Positions 18,695-28,426 of a stretch of 64,000 nt of DNA are shown in pieces (the stretch's first letter is position 1; each line of letters starts with the position of its first letter). A program made the position numbers and the translations under genes. The notes under the pieces were generated by a model. It had not been told where the DNA came from, did not search any database, and saw only the letters and a program-made list of their open reading frames with translations. Where the stretch lies: positions 124,001-188,000 of the forward strand of contig NZ_SMLL01000004.1 of NCBI RefSeq assembly GCF_004681965.1. Direction: 5' to 3'. Source of the DNA: Ramlibacter rhizophilus (GTDB taxonomy: Bacteria > Pseudomonadota > Gammaproteobacteria > Burkholderiales > Burkholderiaceae_C).

Positions 18695-20827
18695 ATGACC
18701 GCATCCATTCCCGCTCCGGGGCCCCGGCCCCGCTCGCACACGCTGCGCGCGGCGGTCGAGCTGCTGTCGTCCATGCGCTTTGCGATCGCCCTGCTCACGG
18801 TGATCTGCATCGCCTCGGTGATCGGCACCGTGCTCAAGCAGAACGAGCCGGCGGTCAATTACGTAAACCAGTTCGGCCCCTTCTGGGCGAGTGTGTTCAA
18901 TGCACTGAAGCTGCCGGGCGTCTACAGCGCCTGGTGGTTTCTGCTGATCCTGGCCTTTCTGGTCCTGAGCACGTCGCTGTGCATCGCCCGCAACACGCCC
19001 AAGATCATCGCGGACCTGCGGGCGCACAAGGAGAACATCCGCGAGCAGAGCCTGCAGGCCTTCCACCACCGTGCGCAGGGTGACCTGCCCGATGCGCCGG
19101 AGCCGGCGGCCCATCGCATCGGCTCCGCGCTCGCGCGCGCCGGCTGGCGGGTCAAGCTGCAGCGGCGCGAGGGCAGCCAGGGCGCAGGCTGGATGGTGGC
19201 CGCGCGGGCCGGCGCGGCCAACAAGCTCGGCTACATCGCCGCGCACAGCGCCATCGTCCTGGTCTGCCTGGGCGGGCTGCTCGACGGCGACCTGATCGTT
19301 CGGGCGCAGATGTGGTGGGGCGACAAGGCCCCCTACCGCGGCGGCGGCATGCTGGCCGACGTGGGCCCGCAGCACCGCCTGCCCGCCAGCAATCCCACCT
19401 TCCGCGGCAACCTGCTGGTGGCCGAAGGCACGCAGTCCGGCACGGCCCTCCTGAACCAGAGCGACGGCGTGCTGCTGCAGGAGCTGCCCTTCTCCATCGA
19501 GCTGAAGAAGTTCATCGTCGAGCACTACTCGACCGGCATGCCCAAGCTCTTCGCCAGCGAGATCGTGATCCACGACCGCGAGACCGGCGAGCGCATCCCT
19601 GCCCGCGTGGAGGTCAACCACCCGGCGCGGCATCGCGGCATCGAGATCTATCAGTCCAGCTTCGACGACGGCGGCTCGACCGTGAAGCTGCGCGCGGTGC
19701 CCATGAACGCGGATACCAAGCCCTTCGAGATCGAAGGGGTCATCGGCGGCAGCTCGCAGCTCACGCGCGGCGAGTCCGGTGATGCCGATCGGCTGACGCT
19801 GGAGTACACGGGCCTGCGGGTGATCAACGTCGAGAACTTCTCCGGCGATGCGGCGGCCAGCGGCACCGACGTGCGTTCGGTGGACCTGCGCAGCTCCATC
19901 GAATCGCGCCTGGGCGCGGGCAACAAGACCGTCACCCAGCGCGAGCTTCGCAACGTGGGCCCCAGCGTCACCTACAAGCTGCGCGACGCCGCCGGCCAGG
20001 CGCGCGAGTTCCACAACTACATGCTCCCGGTGAACCTCGGCGAAGGCGTTCCGCTGTACCTCATGGGCGTGCGCGACACGCCCGCCGAGAACTTCCGCTA
20101 CCTGCGCATCCCGGCGGACGAGAAGGGCGAGCTGGACGGGTTTCTCCGCCTGCGCGACGCGCTGCGTGATCCGCGCCTGCGGGCCGAGGCCGTGCGCCGC
20201 TTCGCCACCCAGGCCACCGACCCCGCCCGGCCCGAACTCGTGGAGCAGCTCACCGCTTCGGCAAGCCGCGCGCTCGACCTCTTTGCCGGCGCGGCGCCGG
20301 TCAGCCCGGGCGGCCAGGCCACCGGCGGCCTGCAGGCGATCTCGGCTTTCATGGAGGCCAACGTGCCCGAAGCCGAGCGTCCCCGCGCCGGCGAGGTGGT
20401 GGTGCGCATCCTCAACGGATCGCTCTTCGAGCTGGCCCAGCTCTCGCGCGAGCGCGCGGGCCTCGCGCCGCTTTCGCCCGGCGAGACGACGCAGGCCTTC
20501 ATGAACCAGGCCGTGCTGTCACTGAGCGACCTGCAGCTCTACCCCGCGCCGATGGCCTTCCGCCTCACCGACTTCACGCAGGTGCAGGCCAGCGTGTTCC
20601 AGGTCGCGCGTGCCCCCGGCCGCAACATCGTCTATCTGGGCTGCGCCTTGCTGATCATCGGTATCTTCGCCATGCTCTACGTCCGCGAACGGCGCCTGTG
20701 GGTCTGGCTGGCTCCGCAGGACGGGGGCAGCCGGGCCAGCATGGCCCTGTCGTCCAATCGCAAGACCCTGGACACCGACCGCGAGTTCGCGCACCTTCGC
20801 ACCCAACTTCTGGATTCGACACCATGA
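18695..20827 (+). CDS. resB: Cytochrome c biogenesis protein ResB
   Basis: Membrane subunit of the system II (Ccs) haem lyase that delivers haem to apocytochromes c outside the inner membrane. 710 residues: hydrophobic segments near 27-47 (FAIALLTVICIASVIGTVL), 83-103 and about 180-200, a large periplasmic domain, and a last helix near 650 (VYLGCALLIIGIFAMLYV). No CXXCH motif, as expected. Its TGA overlaps the ATG of ccsB, so the two lyase subunits are made together. Confidence 0.93.
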   Translation: MTASIPAPGPRPRSHTLRAAVELLSSMRFAIALLTVICIASVIGTVLKQNEPAVNYVNQFGPFWASVFNALKLPGVYSAWWFLLILAFLVLSTSLCIARNTPKIIADLRAHKENIREQSLQAFHHRAQGDLPDAPEPAAHRIGSALARAGWRVKLQRREGSQGAGWMVAARAGAANKLGYIAAHSAIVLVCLGGLLDGDLIVRAQMWWGDKAPYRGGGMLADVGPQHRLPASNPTFRGNLLVAEGTQSGTALLNQSDGVLLQELPFSIELKKFIVEHYSTGMPKLFASEIVIHDRETGERIPARVEVNHPARHRGIEIYQSSFDDGGSTVKLRAVPMNADTKPFEIEGVIGGSSQLTRGESGDADRLTLEYTGLRVINVENFSGDAAASGTDVRSVDLRSSIESRLGAGNKTVTQRELRNVGPSVTYKLRDAAGQAREFHNYMLPVNLGEGVPLYLMGVRDTPAENFRYLRIPADEKGELDGFLRLRDALRDPRLRAEAVRRFATQATDPARPELVEQLTASASRALDLFAGAAPVSPGGQATGGLQAISAFMEANVPEAERPRAGEVVVRILNGSLFELAQLSRERAGLAPLSPGETTQAFMNQAVLSLSDLQLYPAPMAFRLTDFTQVQASVFQVARAPGRNIVYLGCALLIIGIFAMLYVRERRLWVWLAPQDGGSRASMALSSNRKTLDTDREFAHLRTQLLDSTP

Positions 20828-22146
20828 ACACCGCGACCACCACGCTGACCCTCCACGAAGGCTTCCTGGCCCGGCGAAACTGGCTGGACTGGGTGTTCGC
20901 TGCGCTGGTGACCGCCGGCGGCCTCTTCGCCCTGCAGCGCTATGGCGCCTACATGGACGTGTACGAGAAAGGCATCCTGCTCGGCTCCATCCCCTCGGCC
21001 ATCTGGCTCGGCTGGTTCTGGCGTCCGCTGCAGGCGCTGATGGCGGTGGTGGCAGCCTTCTCGCTGCTGGCCATCGGCGCCTACCAGGGCGATCTCGCGC
21101 GCTCCGAGACGGTGTTCTGGCTCAAGTACTTCCTGTCCAGCCAGTCGGCCATCCTGTGGATGTCCATGCTGTTCTTCATGAGCACTGCCTTCTACTGGAC
21201 CGGCATCTTCGCGCGCGGACAGGCGCAGGCGATGGAGCGCATCGCGTCGGGCCTGGCCTGGGTGGCCGTCGGCATGGCCCTGATCGGCACCATGGTGCGC
21301 TGGTACGAAAGCTACCTGATCGGCCCGGACATCGGCCACATCCCGGTGAGCAACCTGTACGAGGTGTTCATCATGTTCTGCTGGATGACGGCGCTGTTCT
21401 ACCTGTACTTCGAGCGGCAGTACGACACTCGCGCCCTGGGGGCCTTCGTGATGCTGGTGATCAGTGCCGCCGTGGGCTTCCTGCTCTGGTACACGGTCGT
21501 GCGCGAGGCCCACGAGATCCAGCCGCTGGTGCCGGCCCTGAAAAGCTGGTGGATGAAGCTGCACGTGCCGGCCAACTTCGTGGGCTATGGCACCTTCGCG
21601 ATCGCGGCCATGGTGGCATTCGCCTACCTGGTCAAGATGCAGGCCGCCGAGACGCGCTGGTGGAAGCTCGCGCCGCTGTGGCTGCTGGGTGTGGTGCTGT
21701 GCTTCGAGCCTCTCGTGTTCCGGCAGTCCCCTGAGGGCGGGCTGAGCAACTACTGGGCCGTGTACTTCGGCATCTCGGCCCTGATCGTCGGTGGCATCCT
21801 GTCCCTGCGCGGGCGCATCGCCGAGCGCCTGCCCTCCTTCGAGGTGCTGGACGACGTGATGTACAAGGCCATCGCGGTCGGCTTCGCCTTCTTCACCATC
21901 GCCACCGTGCTGGGCGCCCTGTGGGCGGCCGAGGCCTGGGGCGGCTACTGGAGCTGGGACCCCAAGGAGACCTGGGCGCTGATCGTCTGGCTCAACTATG
22001 CGGCCTGGCTGCACATGCGCCTCATGAAAGGCCTGCGCGGCGCCGTCTCCGCCTGGTGGGCCCTGGTCGGCCTGGCGGTGACGACCTTCGCCTTCCTGGG
22101 CGTGAACATGTTCCTGTCCGGCCTGCACAGCTACGGGAATCTCTGA
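20824..22146 (+). CDS. ccsB: Cytochrome c biogenesis protein CcsB (CcsA family)
   Basis: Haem-handling partner of ResB in system II maturation. 440 residues with many transmembrane helices and the tryptophan-rich haem-binding WWD motif WGGYWSWDPKETW at about residues 376-388, which is diagnostic. Conserved His residues lie in periplasm-facing loops (for example LHVPANFVGYG). The ATG at 20824 overlaps the resB stop. Presence of system II rather than CcmA-H fits Burkholderiales. Confidence 0.95.
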   Translation: MNTATTTLTLHEGFLARRNWLDWVFAALVTAGGLFALQRYGAYMDVYEKGILLGSIPSAIWLGWFWRPLQALMAVVAAFSLLAIGAYQGDLARSETVFWLKYFLSSQSAILWMSMLFFMSTAFYWTGIFARGQAQAMERIASGLAWVAVGMALIGTMVRWYESYLIGPDIGHIPVSNLYEVFIMFCWMTALFYLYFERQYDTRALGAFVMLVISAAVGFLLWYTVVREAHEIQPLVPALKSWWMKLHVPANFVGYGTFAIAAMVAFAYLVKMQAAETRWWKLAPLWLLGVVLCFEPLVFRQSPEGGLSNYWAVYFGISALIVGGILSLRGRIAERLPSFEVLDDVMYKAIAVGFAFFTIATVLGALWAAEAWGGYWSWDPKETWALIVWLNYAAWLHMRLMKGLRGAVSAWWALVGLAVTTFAFLGVNMFLSGLHSYGNL

Positions 22147-22218
22147 GAGGGGCTTCCCCGAGCGGGCGGACGGGGTTATCTGAGCCGGGCCAGAATGGGG
22201 CCCGCTCCAGGAGAACCC

Positions 22219-23214
22219 ATGCTGGTCAGAACCCATCGCGACGGATTCATTCACCCCGTCGCCAGCGAGATCACGCCCCGCGCCCACTACCAGCAGCGCC
22301 GCGAACTGCTTCGCTGGATGGCGGCCGGCGGCGCCGGTGCGGCGCTGGCGAGCTGGGCGAGCCGCGAAGCACTGGCGCAGGTGGCGCGGCCGGGCAAGCT
22401 GCCCCCGCTCGCCGCACAACGTTCGGCAGTGGACGGTGCCTCCACCATGGAGAAGATCACCGACTACCAGGACGCGAGCACCTACAACAACTTCTACGAG
22501 TTCGGCACCGACAAGAGCGACCCGGCGCGCAACGCCCACACGCTGGTCACCAGCCCCTGGAGCGTGGAGGTCGAAGGTCTGGTGAAGCGGCCCGCGCGCT
22601 ACGCGCTGGAGGACCTGCTCAAGCTCGCCCCGCAGGAGGAGCGCATCTACCGGCTTCGCTGCGTGGAGGGCTGGTCCATGGTGATCCCCTGGGTCGGCTA
22701 CTCCCTGTCGTCCCTCATTCGCAAGGTGGAGCCGCTGGGCAACGCCAGGTACGTGGAGTTCGTGACCCAGGCCGACCGCAAGACCATGCCGGGCGTGAGT
22801 TCGCGCGTGCTGGACTGGCCCTACGTGGAAGGGCTGCGGATGGACGAGGCCATGCACCCGCTCACGCTGCTTTCCTTCGGCATGTACGGCGAGGTGCTGC
22901 CCAAGCAGAACGGCGCGCCGCTTCGCCTGGTGGTGCCCTGGAAGTACGGCTTCAAGAGCGGCAAGTCGCTGGTGCGCATCCGCTTCGTCGAGAACGAGCC
23001 GAAGACCGCGTGGAACAAGGCCGCGCCCAGCGAATACGGCTTCTACTCCAACGTGAACCCGGACGTGGACCACCCGCGCTGGTCGCAGGCGACCGAGCGG
23101 CGCATCGGCGAGGGCGGACTCTTTGCCAAGAAGCGTAAGACGCTGATGTTCAACGGCTATGAGTCCCAGGTGGGGCAGCTGTACGCCGGCATGGACCTCA
23201 AGAAGCTGTTCTGA
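22219..23214 (+). CDS. msrP: MsrP, periplasmic methionine sulfoxide reductase catalytic subunit
   Basis: Molybdopterin enzyme that repairs oxidised methionines in periplasmic proteins, with electrons from MsrQ. 331 residues. A twin-arginine signal (R27-R28 in RRELLRW, then a hydrophobic region ending ALAQ) exports the folded protein. The Mo-binding Cys is C148 in RCVEGWSM, and the SUOX-fold residues [10 protein letters not shown] follow. AGGAG precedes the ATG at 22219, deciding against an upstream in-frame start. msrQ begins 6 bases after its stop. The Tat genes it needs lie at the far end of this window. Confidence 0.95.
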   Translation: MLVRTHRDGFIHPVASEITPRAHYQQRRELLRWMAAGGAGAALASWASREALAQVARPGKLPPLAAQRSAVDGASTMEKITDYQDASTYNNFYEFGTDKSDPARNAHTLVTSPWSVEVEGLVKRPARYALEDLLKLAPQEERIYRLRCVEGWSMVIPWVGYSLSSLIRKVEPLGNARYVEFVTQADRKTMPGVSSRVLDWPYVEGLRMDEAMHPLTLLSFGMYGEVLPKQNGAPLRLVVPWKYGFKSGKSLVRIRFVENEPKTAWNKAAPSEYGFYSNVNPDVDHPRWSQATERRIGEGGLFAKKRKTLMFNGYESQVGQLYAGMDLKKLF

Positions 23215-23220
23215 GGCGCG

Positions 23221-23865
23221 ATGGGTACGGGCTCGCGCAGGCAGTCGTGGCTCGCGCCCGGCGCGGTCAGGCCGGCGGTGTTCGTGCTGTGCCTGCTGCC
23301 TTTCGCCTGGCTGTTCGCGGCCGCCTTCCTGGACCGGCTCGGCGCCAACCCGGCCGAAGCGCTCATTCGCTCGACCGGGGACTGGACACTGCGCTTTCTC
23401 TGCATCACGTTGGCGGTGACCCCGCTGCGGGTGCTGCTGGGACTTCCCGCGCTGGCCCGCCTGCGGCGCATGCTGGGGCTCTTCACCTTCTTCTATGCCG
23501 CGCTGCATGCACTGAGCTACGCCGGCTTCGACATGGGCTTCGAGGTGCAGGAGATCGCCCGCGACATCGTGAAGCGGCCCTTCATCCTGGTGGGCTTCTG
23601 CGGCCTGGTGCTGCTCACGGCGCTGGCAGCGACCTCGTTCAATGCCGCCATCCGCTTCCTGGGTGCGCGGCGCTGGCAGGCGCTGCACCGGGCCGTGTAC
23701 CTTGTGGCCGGCCTGTCGATCCTGCACTTCTTCTGGATGCGGGCGGGCAAGAACGACTTCGCGGAGGTGGCGCTGTATGCGGCGATCCTGGGCGCCTTGC
23801 TCGGGTGGCGCGCATGGCGGCGGCTGGCGGCGCGCAAGGCGCCGCCGCCGGCCTTCAGCCGATGA
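23221..23865 (+). CDS. msrQ: MsrQ, haem-binding membrane subunit
   Basis: Inner-membrane b-type haem protein that passes electrons from the respiratory chain to MsrP. 214 residues, about six helices, with conserved His in helices (FFYAALHALSY, ALHRAVYLVAGLSILHFFW) that fit haem ligation in the ferric-reductase-like fold. ATG 6 bases after msrP indicates an operon. Its 3' end overlaps the converging lysA gene by 11 bases. Confidence 0.94.
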   Translation: MGTGSRRQSWLAPGAVRPAVFVLCLLPFAWLFAAAFLDRLGANPAEALIRSTGDWTLRFLCITLAVTPLRVLLGLPALARLRRMLGLFTFFYAALHALSYAGFDMGFEVQEIARDIVKRPFILVGFCGLVLLTALAATSFNAAIRFLGARRWQALHRAVYLVAGLSILHFFWMRAGKNDFAEVALYAAILGALLGWRAWRRLAARKAPPPAFSR

Positions 23866-25129
23866 GGCGCTCCGAGCGCAGCTGGTCCTCGATGCTCTCG
23901 CGCGCGCGGATCAGCGTGGCCTCGGCGCCATCGACCAGCACCTCGGCGGCGCGACCCCGGCTGTTGTAGTTGCTGGCCATGCTCATGCAGTAGGCCCCGG
24001 CGGACAGCACCGCGAGCAGCTCGCCCGGCCGCACGGCCAACTCGCGGTCCTGGCCGATCCAGTCCCCGCTCTCGCACACGGGGCCGACGACGTCGTAGCG
24101 CTGCGGCACGCGCTGAGCATCTCGGTGCAGCGGCACGATGCCGTGCCAGGCCTGGTACATCGCGGGGCGAGGCAGGTCGTTCATGGCCGCATCGACGATG
24201 CAGAAGTTCTTCTGCTCGCCCGGCTTGAGGTACAGCACCTCGGTCAGGCACACGCCCGCATTGCCCACCAGCGAGCGCCCGGGTTCGATCATGAGGTGCC
24301 GGTCGCCGTAGCCGCGCGCGTCGAGACGGGCCAGCAGCTGCGCCCACAGCGCGTCGGCCGCCGGGGGCGTGTCGCCGCGGTAGTCGATGCCCAGGCCACC
24401 ACCGAAATCGATGTGCTTCAAGGGAATGCCCGCCGCCTCGATGGCCTGCACCAGGTCCAGCACGCGGTCCATGGCGTCGAGGTAGGGCGCGGTGTCGGTG
24501 ATCTGCGAGCCGATGTGGCAGTCGATACCCACCACCGAAAGCCCGCGAAGGCCGGCCGCGTGGCGGTAGGCGTGCAGGGCGCGCTCGTGGGCGATGCCGA
24601 ACTTGTTGCCCTTGAGGCCCGTGGAGATGTACGGGTGCGTCTTGGCGTCCACGTTCGGATTGACGCGGATGCTGACCGGCGCCACGCGGCCGCAAGCCCG
24701 CGCCACCTCGTCGAGCACGTCCAGCTCGGACTCGCTCTCCACGTTGAAGCAGCCGATGCCGACCTCCAGCGCGCGGCGCATTTCGGCGCGGGTCTTGCCC
24801 ACGCCGGAGAAGATGACGCGGGCCGGATCGGCCCCCGCACGCAGCACGCGTTCGAGTTCGCCGCCCGAGACGATGTCGAAGCCGCAGCCGGCCTGCGCGA
24901 AGACCTGGAGCACGGCCAGCGACGAGTTCGCCTTCATCGCGTAGCAGATGGTGGCCTTGCGTCCGGCCAGGCCGCGCTGGTAGGCGGACAGGGCGGCGAG
25001 CATGGAGGCCTTGGAGTAGGCGAAGAGCGGCGTGCCGTACGCCTGCGCCAGTGCCGCAAGGCGCACGTCCTCGAGCCACAGCTCGTCGTCGCGCCAGGCG
25101 AGCTGGGGGTGTCCGGGCAGGGGCGTCAT
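23855..25129 (-). CDS. lysA: Diaminopimelate decarboxylase LysA
   Basis: Last step of lysine synthesis: decarboxylates meso-diaminopimelate using PLP. 424 residues, fold III. The PLP lysine is K66 in CYAMKANS; HIGSQI, the glycine loop GGGLGIDY and CESGDWIGQDR are present, the last giving the active-site Cys. ATG at 25129 overlaps the stop of the small lipoprotein gene (ATGA), the usual lptM-lysA coupling in beta- and gammaproteobacteria. Confidence 0.97.
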   Translation of the reverse strand: MTPLPGHPQLAWRDDELWLEDVRLAALAQAYGTPLFAYSKASMLAALSAYQRGLAGRKATICYAMKANSSLAVLQVFAQAGCGFDIVSGGELERVLRAGADPARVIFSGVGKTRAEMRRALEVGIGCFNVESESELDVLDEVARACGRVAPVSIRVNPNVDAKTHPYISTGLKGNKFGIAHERALHAYRHAAGLRGLSVVGIDCHIGSQITDTAPYLDAMDRVLDLVQAIEAAGIPLKHIDFGGGLGIDYRGDTPPAADALWAQLLARLDARGYGDRHLMIEPGRSLVGNAGVCLTEVLYLKPGEQKNFCIVDAAMNDLPRPAMYQAWHGIVPLHRDAQRVPQRYDVVGPVCESGDWIGQDRELAVRPGELLAVLSAGAYCMSMASNYNSRGRAAEVLVDGAEATLIRARESIEDQLRSERLIG

Positions 25130-25350
25130 CGCTGGAGCCCCGGCGAGTTGGCAGGTGAGGCCGAGGTGGCCGCGGGCTCGCGGATGGGGCCGGGCAGCAG
25201 CGTCTGGGGCAGGGTGGCACGGCCGACCGCCTGGTCGCCGCTGGGCAGGAACAGGGGGCCTTTCTGGCCACAGCCTGCGAGGGCCGCGACCGAGGCGAGC
25301 AGCGCCATGGCCGAGGGCCTGACTAGAATCGTTTTCGACCAAGCGAACAT
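25126..25350 (-). CDS. lptM: LptM-type small lipoprotein
   Basis: A 74-residue lipoprotein: basic start, hydrophobic [12 protein letters not shown] and lipobox AGC directly followed by GQKGPLFLP, the hallmark of LptM/YifL, which in E. coli assists LptD-LptE assembly. The rest is Pro/Ala-rich. The ATG at 25350 retains Lys and Arg before the hydrophobic run; an internal ATG at 25308 would also keep the lipobox. A TACAAT box (25362-25357, minus) implies transcription starts at or near 25350, so the mRNA may be leaderless. Co-translated with lysA. Confidence 0.8.
   Translation of the reverse strand: MFAWSKTILVRPSAMALLASVAALAGCGQKGPLFLPSGDQAVGRATLPQTLLPGPIREPAATSASPANSPGLQR
25324..25329 (+). promoter_or_regulatory. 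Candidate cyaY -10 box (TAGAAT)
   Basis: Plus-strand TAGAAT 33 bases before the cyaY ATG. It lies inside the coding sequence of the divergent lptM gene. Confidence 0.45.
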
Positions 25351-25356
25351 CGACGG

Positions 25357-25362
25357 ATTGTA
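25357..25362 (-). promoter_or_regulatory. Candidate lptM-lysA -10 box (TACAAT)
   Basis: Minus-strand TACAAT directly abuts the cyaY start codon and ends 7 bases from the lptM ATG. If used, the transcript would begin about at that ATG. Confidence 0.45.
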
Positions 25363-25695
25363 ATGACCGACCTCGAATACATGGACCGGGCGGAGGCGCT
25401 GCTGCGCGGTGTGGAGACAGGCTGCGACCGCGTGAACGACGAGACCGATGCGGACCTCGACAGCCAGCGCGTCGGCGGCATGGTGACGGTCACCTTCCGC
25501 GACGGCAGCCAGATCGTCGTGAACATGCAGAAGCCCCTGCACGAGGTCTGGATGGCCACCCGAGCAGGCGGCTTCCACTACCGCTTCGACGGCGAGCGCT
25601 GGATGGACACCAAGGGCCAGGGCGAGTTCTTCGAGCACCTCACGCGACAAGCCAGCGCCCAGGCCGGCCTGCCGCTGGTGTTCGCGCCGGTCTAG
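25363..25695 (+). CDS. cyaY: Iron-sulfur assembly protein CyaY (frataxin)
   Basis: Bacterial frataxin, an iron-binding regulator of IscS during Fe-S cluster assembly. 110 residues, the expected size. An acidic N-terminal helix ([20 protein letters not shown]) is followed by the beta-sheet with [24 protein letters not shown] and [14 protein letters not shown], all family hallmarks. Divergent from lptM with 12 bases between start codons. Its stop shares CTAG with the converging mrcA stop. Confidence 0.96.
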   Translation: MTDLEYMDRAEALLRGVETGCDRVNDETDADLDSQRVGGMVTVTFRDGSQIVVNMQKPLHEVWMATRAGGFHYRFDGERWMDTKGQGEFFEHLTRQASAQAGLPLVFAPV

Positions 25696-28166
25696 CGGAA
25701 CAGGTCCAGGATGCTGCGTCGCTGCTCGCCGGGCGCAGGCGGCGGCGGCCGGCCATCGGAGTTGAGCAGGCTCGGGTCGTGCAGCGGGTTGCCCGGCGTG
25801 CTCTCGCCGCGGCTGCCGCCCCCGTAGGCCGCGCCGCCGCCCTCGATCAGGGCGGGGGAGGGCATCGGCAGGGCGGGAACGCCCAGGCTGCCGACCCCGG
25901 TGCCCGGGACGAACTCGCGGTAGTACCACTCGCCGCCCAGGTTGACCACGCCTTCGGGCGCCAGGGGTTGCACCACCGGCACGCCCTGCAGCGCGGTCTG
26001 CATGAAATTGATCCACACCGGCAGGCTCAGGCCGCCACCGGTCTCGCGGTCGCCCAGCGAACGCGGCGTGTCATAGCCCATCCAGACCACCGCCACCACG
26101 TGCGGATGGAAGCCCGCGAACCAGGTGTCGATCGAATCGTTGGTGGTCCCGGTCTTGCCGTAGAGGTCGGAGCGCTTGAGCACCGACTGCGCGCGGGCGG
26201 CCGTGCCGGAGCGGGCGATCTCCTGCAGCAGGCGGTTCATCACGAAGGCATTGCGCGGGTCGATGGCGCGCATGGCCTCGTTCGGAAGCGGCGGCTGTGT
26301 CTCAACCAGCGTCTTGCCGCGCTGGTCGGTGATGCGGCTGATCAGCCAGGGGTTGACGCGAAAGCCCCCGTTGGCGAACACCGCGTAGCCCGTGGCGAGC
26401 TGCATGGGCGTGACCGCGCCCGCGCCCAGGGCCATGGTGAGGTAGGCCGGATGCCGCTCGGCATCGAAGCCGAAACGGGTGATCCAGTCCTGCGCGTTCT
26501 GCGGACCCACGGCCTGCAGGATGCGGATGGACACCATGTTCTTCGACTTGGCCAGTGCCGTGTGCAGGGGCATGGGTCCTTCGAAGCGACCGTCGTAGTT
26601 CTTGGGTTCCCAGGGCTGGCCGCCCGTGACGCTGGCGTCGAAGAACAGGGGCGCATCCTGGATCACGGTGGTGGGCATGAAGCCCTTCTCCAGCGCAGCC
26701 GAATAGATGAAGGGCTTGAAGGACGATCCCGGCTGGCGCCAGGCCTGGGTCACGTGGTTGAACTTGTTCTTGTTGAAGTCGAAGCCGCCGACCATGGCGA
26801 GCACGGCGCCGTCGCGCGGGTCGAGCGCGACGAAGGCACCCTCGACCTCCGGCAGCTGCGTGATCTCCCACTGCTTGCCGGGCTTCATGATGCGGATCAC
26901 CGCGCCGCGCCGGATCTTGGTCTTCGGCGGCGCCTTCTCCGACAGGCCCGCCTGAGCCGGCCGCAGGCCCTCTCCGGTGATCTCGATCGGCTCGCCGCTC
27001 TGGCGCACGGCGACCACCTTGCGCGGCGTCGCCTCCAGCACCACGGCGGCCAGCACGTCGCCGTTGTCCGGGTGGTCGGCCAGGACGTCGTCCACCGCCT
27101 CGTCGAGTTCCTTCGGATCGGCGGGCAGCTCCACGAACTTCTCGGGGCCGCGGTAGATCTGCCGCCGCTCGTAGTCCATGATGCCCTTGCGAAGGGCGCG
27201 GTAGGCGGCTTCCTGCTCCTCGGCGCGAATGCTCGTGAACACGTTGAGACCGCGGGTGTAGGTCTCGTCGCCGTACTGCGCGTGAACCAGCTGGCGCACG
27301 GTTTCGGCCACGAACTCGCCGTGAACGCGCAGCGGCTCGGCGGCGGTGCGCAGCTTCAGCGGCTCGCGCCGGGCCGCCTCGGCCTGCTGCGCGGTGATGA
27401 AGCCGACCTCCTCCATCCGCTCGATGATGTACTGCTGGCGCTGCTGCGCCCGCTTGGGATTGACGAAGGGGTTGTAGGCCGACGGCGCCTTGGGCAGGCC
27501 CGCCAGCATCGCCGCCTCGGCGATGGACAGGTCTTTCATGGGCTTGCCGAAGTAGGCCTCCGAGGCGGCCGCGAAGCCGTAGGCGCGGTTGCCCAGGAAG
27601 ATCTGGTTCATGTAGATCTCGAGGATGCGGTCCTTGGAGAGCTGGTGCTCCAGCTTGAAGGTCAGCAGCACCTCGTAGAGCTTGCGCGTGAAGGTCTTCT
27701 CGGAGGAGAGATAGACGTTGCGCGCCACCTGCATGGTGATGGTCGAGGCGCCCTGGCTCTTGGCGCGGCCGAGGTTGGCCAGGGCCGCGCGCGCCAGGCC
27801 CCGGTAGTCCACGCCCCGGTGCTGGTAGAAGCGCGCATCCTCGATGGCCAGCACGGCCTGCTTCATCACCTCCGGGACCTCCGCGATCGGCGTGAGGTTG
27901 CGGCGCTCCTCGCCGAACTCCCCGATCAGCACGCCGTCGGCCGTGTACACGCGCAGGGGCAGCTTGGGCCGGTAGTCGGCCAGGTCGGAGATGTCCGGAA
28001 GGTTCGGATAGGCGACCGACAACGCGACCGCGACGATGATCACGACGCTGACGCCTGCGGCCAACAGCGCGGCGAGCGCGCCGAGGACCACTTTCAGGAG
28101 CAAATGGGCCCGGCCCCCCTGTGCAGGGCGGCGAGGCTTGTTCTTGTCGGGGGTATCAGCAGGCAT
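25692..28166 (-). CDS. mrcA: Penicillin-binding protein 1A
   Basis: Bifunctional peptidoglycan synthase. 824 residues: cytoplasmic basic tail, one transmembrane anchor (about 25-50), glycosyltransferase domain with catalytic Glu in [12 protein letters not shown] (about 109) and [11 protein letters not shown], an OB-like insert, and the transpeptidase with active Ser near 480 in [11 protein letters not shown]-type KSKNMVSI, and KTGTTND. The C-terminus is Pro/Gly-rich. Divergent from the pilM operon, the classical mrcA-pilMNOPQ arrangement; 260 bases separate the starts. Confidence 0.96.
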   Translation of the reverse strand: MPADTPDKNKPRRPAQGGRAHLLLKVVLGALAALLAAGVSVVIIVAVALSVAYPNLPDISDLADYRPKLPLRVYTADGVLIGEFGEERRNLTPIAEVPEVMKQAVLAIEDARFYQHRGVDYRGLARAALANLGRAKSQGASTITMQVARNVYLSSEKTFTRKLYEVLLTFKLEHQLSKDRILEIYMNQIFLGNRAYGFAAASEAYFGKPMKDLSIAEAAMLAGLPKAPSAYNPFVNPKRAQQRQQYIIERMEEVGFITAQQAEAARREPLKLRTAAEPLRVHGEFVAETVRQLVHAQYGDETYTRGLNVFTSIRAEEQEAAYRALRKGIMDYERRQIYRGPEKFVELPADPKELDEAVDDVLADHPDNGDVLAAVVLEATPRKVVAVRQSGEPIEITGEGLRPAQAGLSEKAPPKTKIRRGAVIRIMKPGKQWEITQLPEVEGAFVALDPRDGAVLAMVGGFDFNKNKFNHVTQAWRQPGSSFKPFIYSAALEKGFMPTTVIQDAPLFFDASVTGGQPWEPKNYDGRFEGPMPLHTALAKSKNMVSIRILQAVGPQNAQDWITRFGFDAERHPAYLTMALGAGAVTPMQLATGYAVFANGGFRVNPWLISRITDQRGKTLVETQPPLPNEAMRAIDPRNAFVMNRLLQEIARSGTAARAQSVLKRSDLYGKTGTTNDSIDTWFAGFHPHVVAVVWMGYDTPRSLGDRETGGGLSLPVWINFMQTALQGVPVVQPLAPEGVVNLGGEWYYREFVPGTGVGSLGVPALPMPSPALIEGGGAAYGGGSRGESTPGNPLHDPSLLNSDGRPPPPAPGEQRRSILDLFR

Positions 28167-28320
28167 AAATTTCCAGGGCAGGAAGTTCCGGCAATCGTCG
28201 AGGTGCCGTCAGCCCGAGGTAGAGTCACGGCAGAGTAGCTGGACCGGCTTGGAGTGGCGGCGGGCCGATTCGGTTCTCAGTATCGCAGGCACGCTCGTCG
28301 GCTTTTGGCAACGGACACGG

Positions 28321-28335
28321 TTCTAACAATTAGAA
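28321..28335. promoter_or_regulatory. Perfect palindrome upstream of the pilM promoter
   Basis: TTCTAA-CAA-TTAGAA, a perfect 6-3-6 inverted repeat in an A/T-rich island 7 bases upstream of the pilM -35. It could be an operator for pilM or mrcA; no regulator can be named. Confidence 0.4.
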
Positions 28336-28342
28336 AAATCCT

Positions 28343-28370
28343 TTGCCGACAAGGACGTAGCTGCTAGCAT
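28343..28370 (+). promoter_or_regulatory. Sigma-70 promoter of pilMNOPQ
   Basis: TTGCCG (28343-28348), 16-base spacer, TAGCAT (28365-28370), giving a start near 28377 and a leader of about 50 bases with GGAGG before the TTG start of pilM. Confidence 0.55.
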
Positions 28371-28426
28371 CTGAAGTGAAATCTTAAGTTTGTTACGACT
28401 CACTTACAGCCGTCTGGAGGCTTTCC

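Noticed and set aside
20677-23727. Open frame of 1016 codons antisense to ccsB, msrP and msrQ
   Set aside because: Covers three well-defined genes and has Gln/His/Arg-rich shadow composition.
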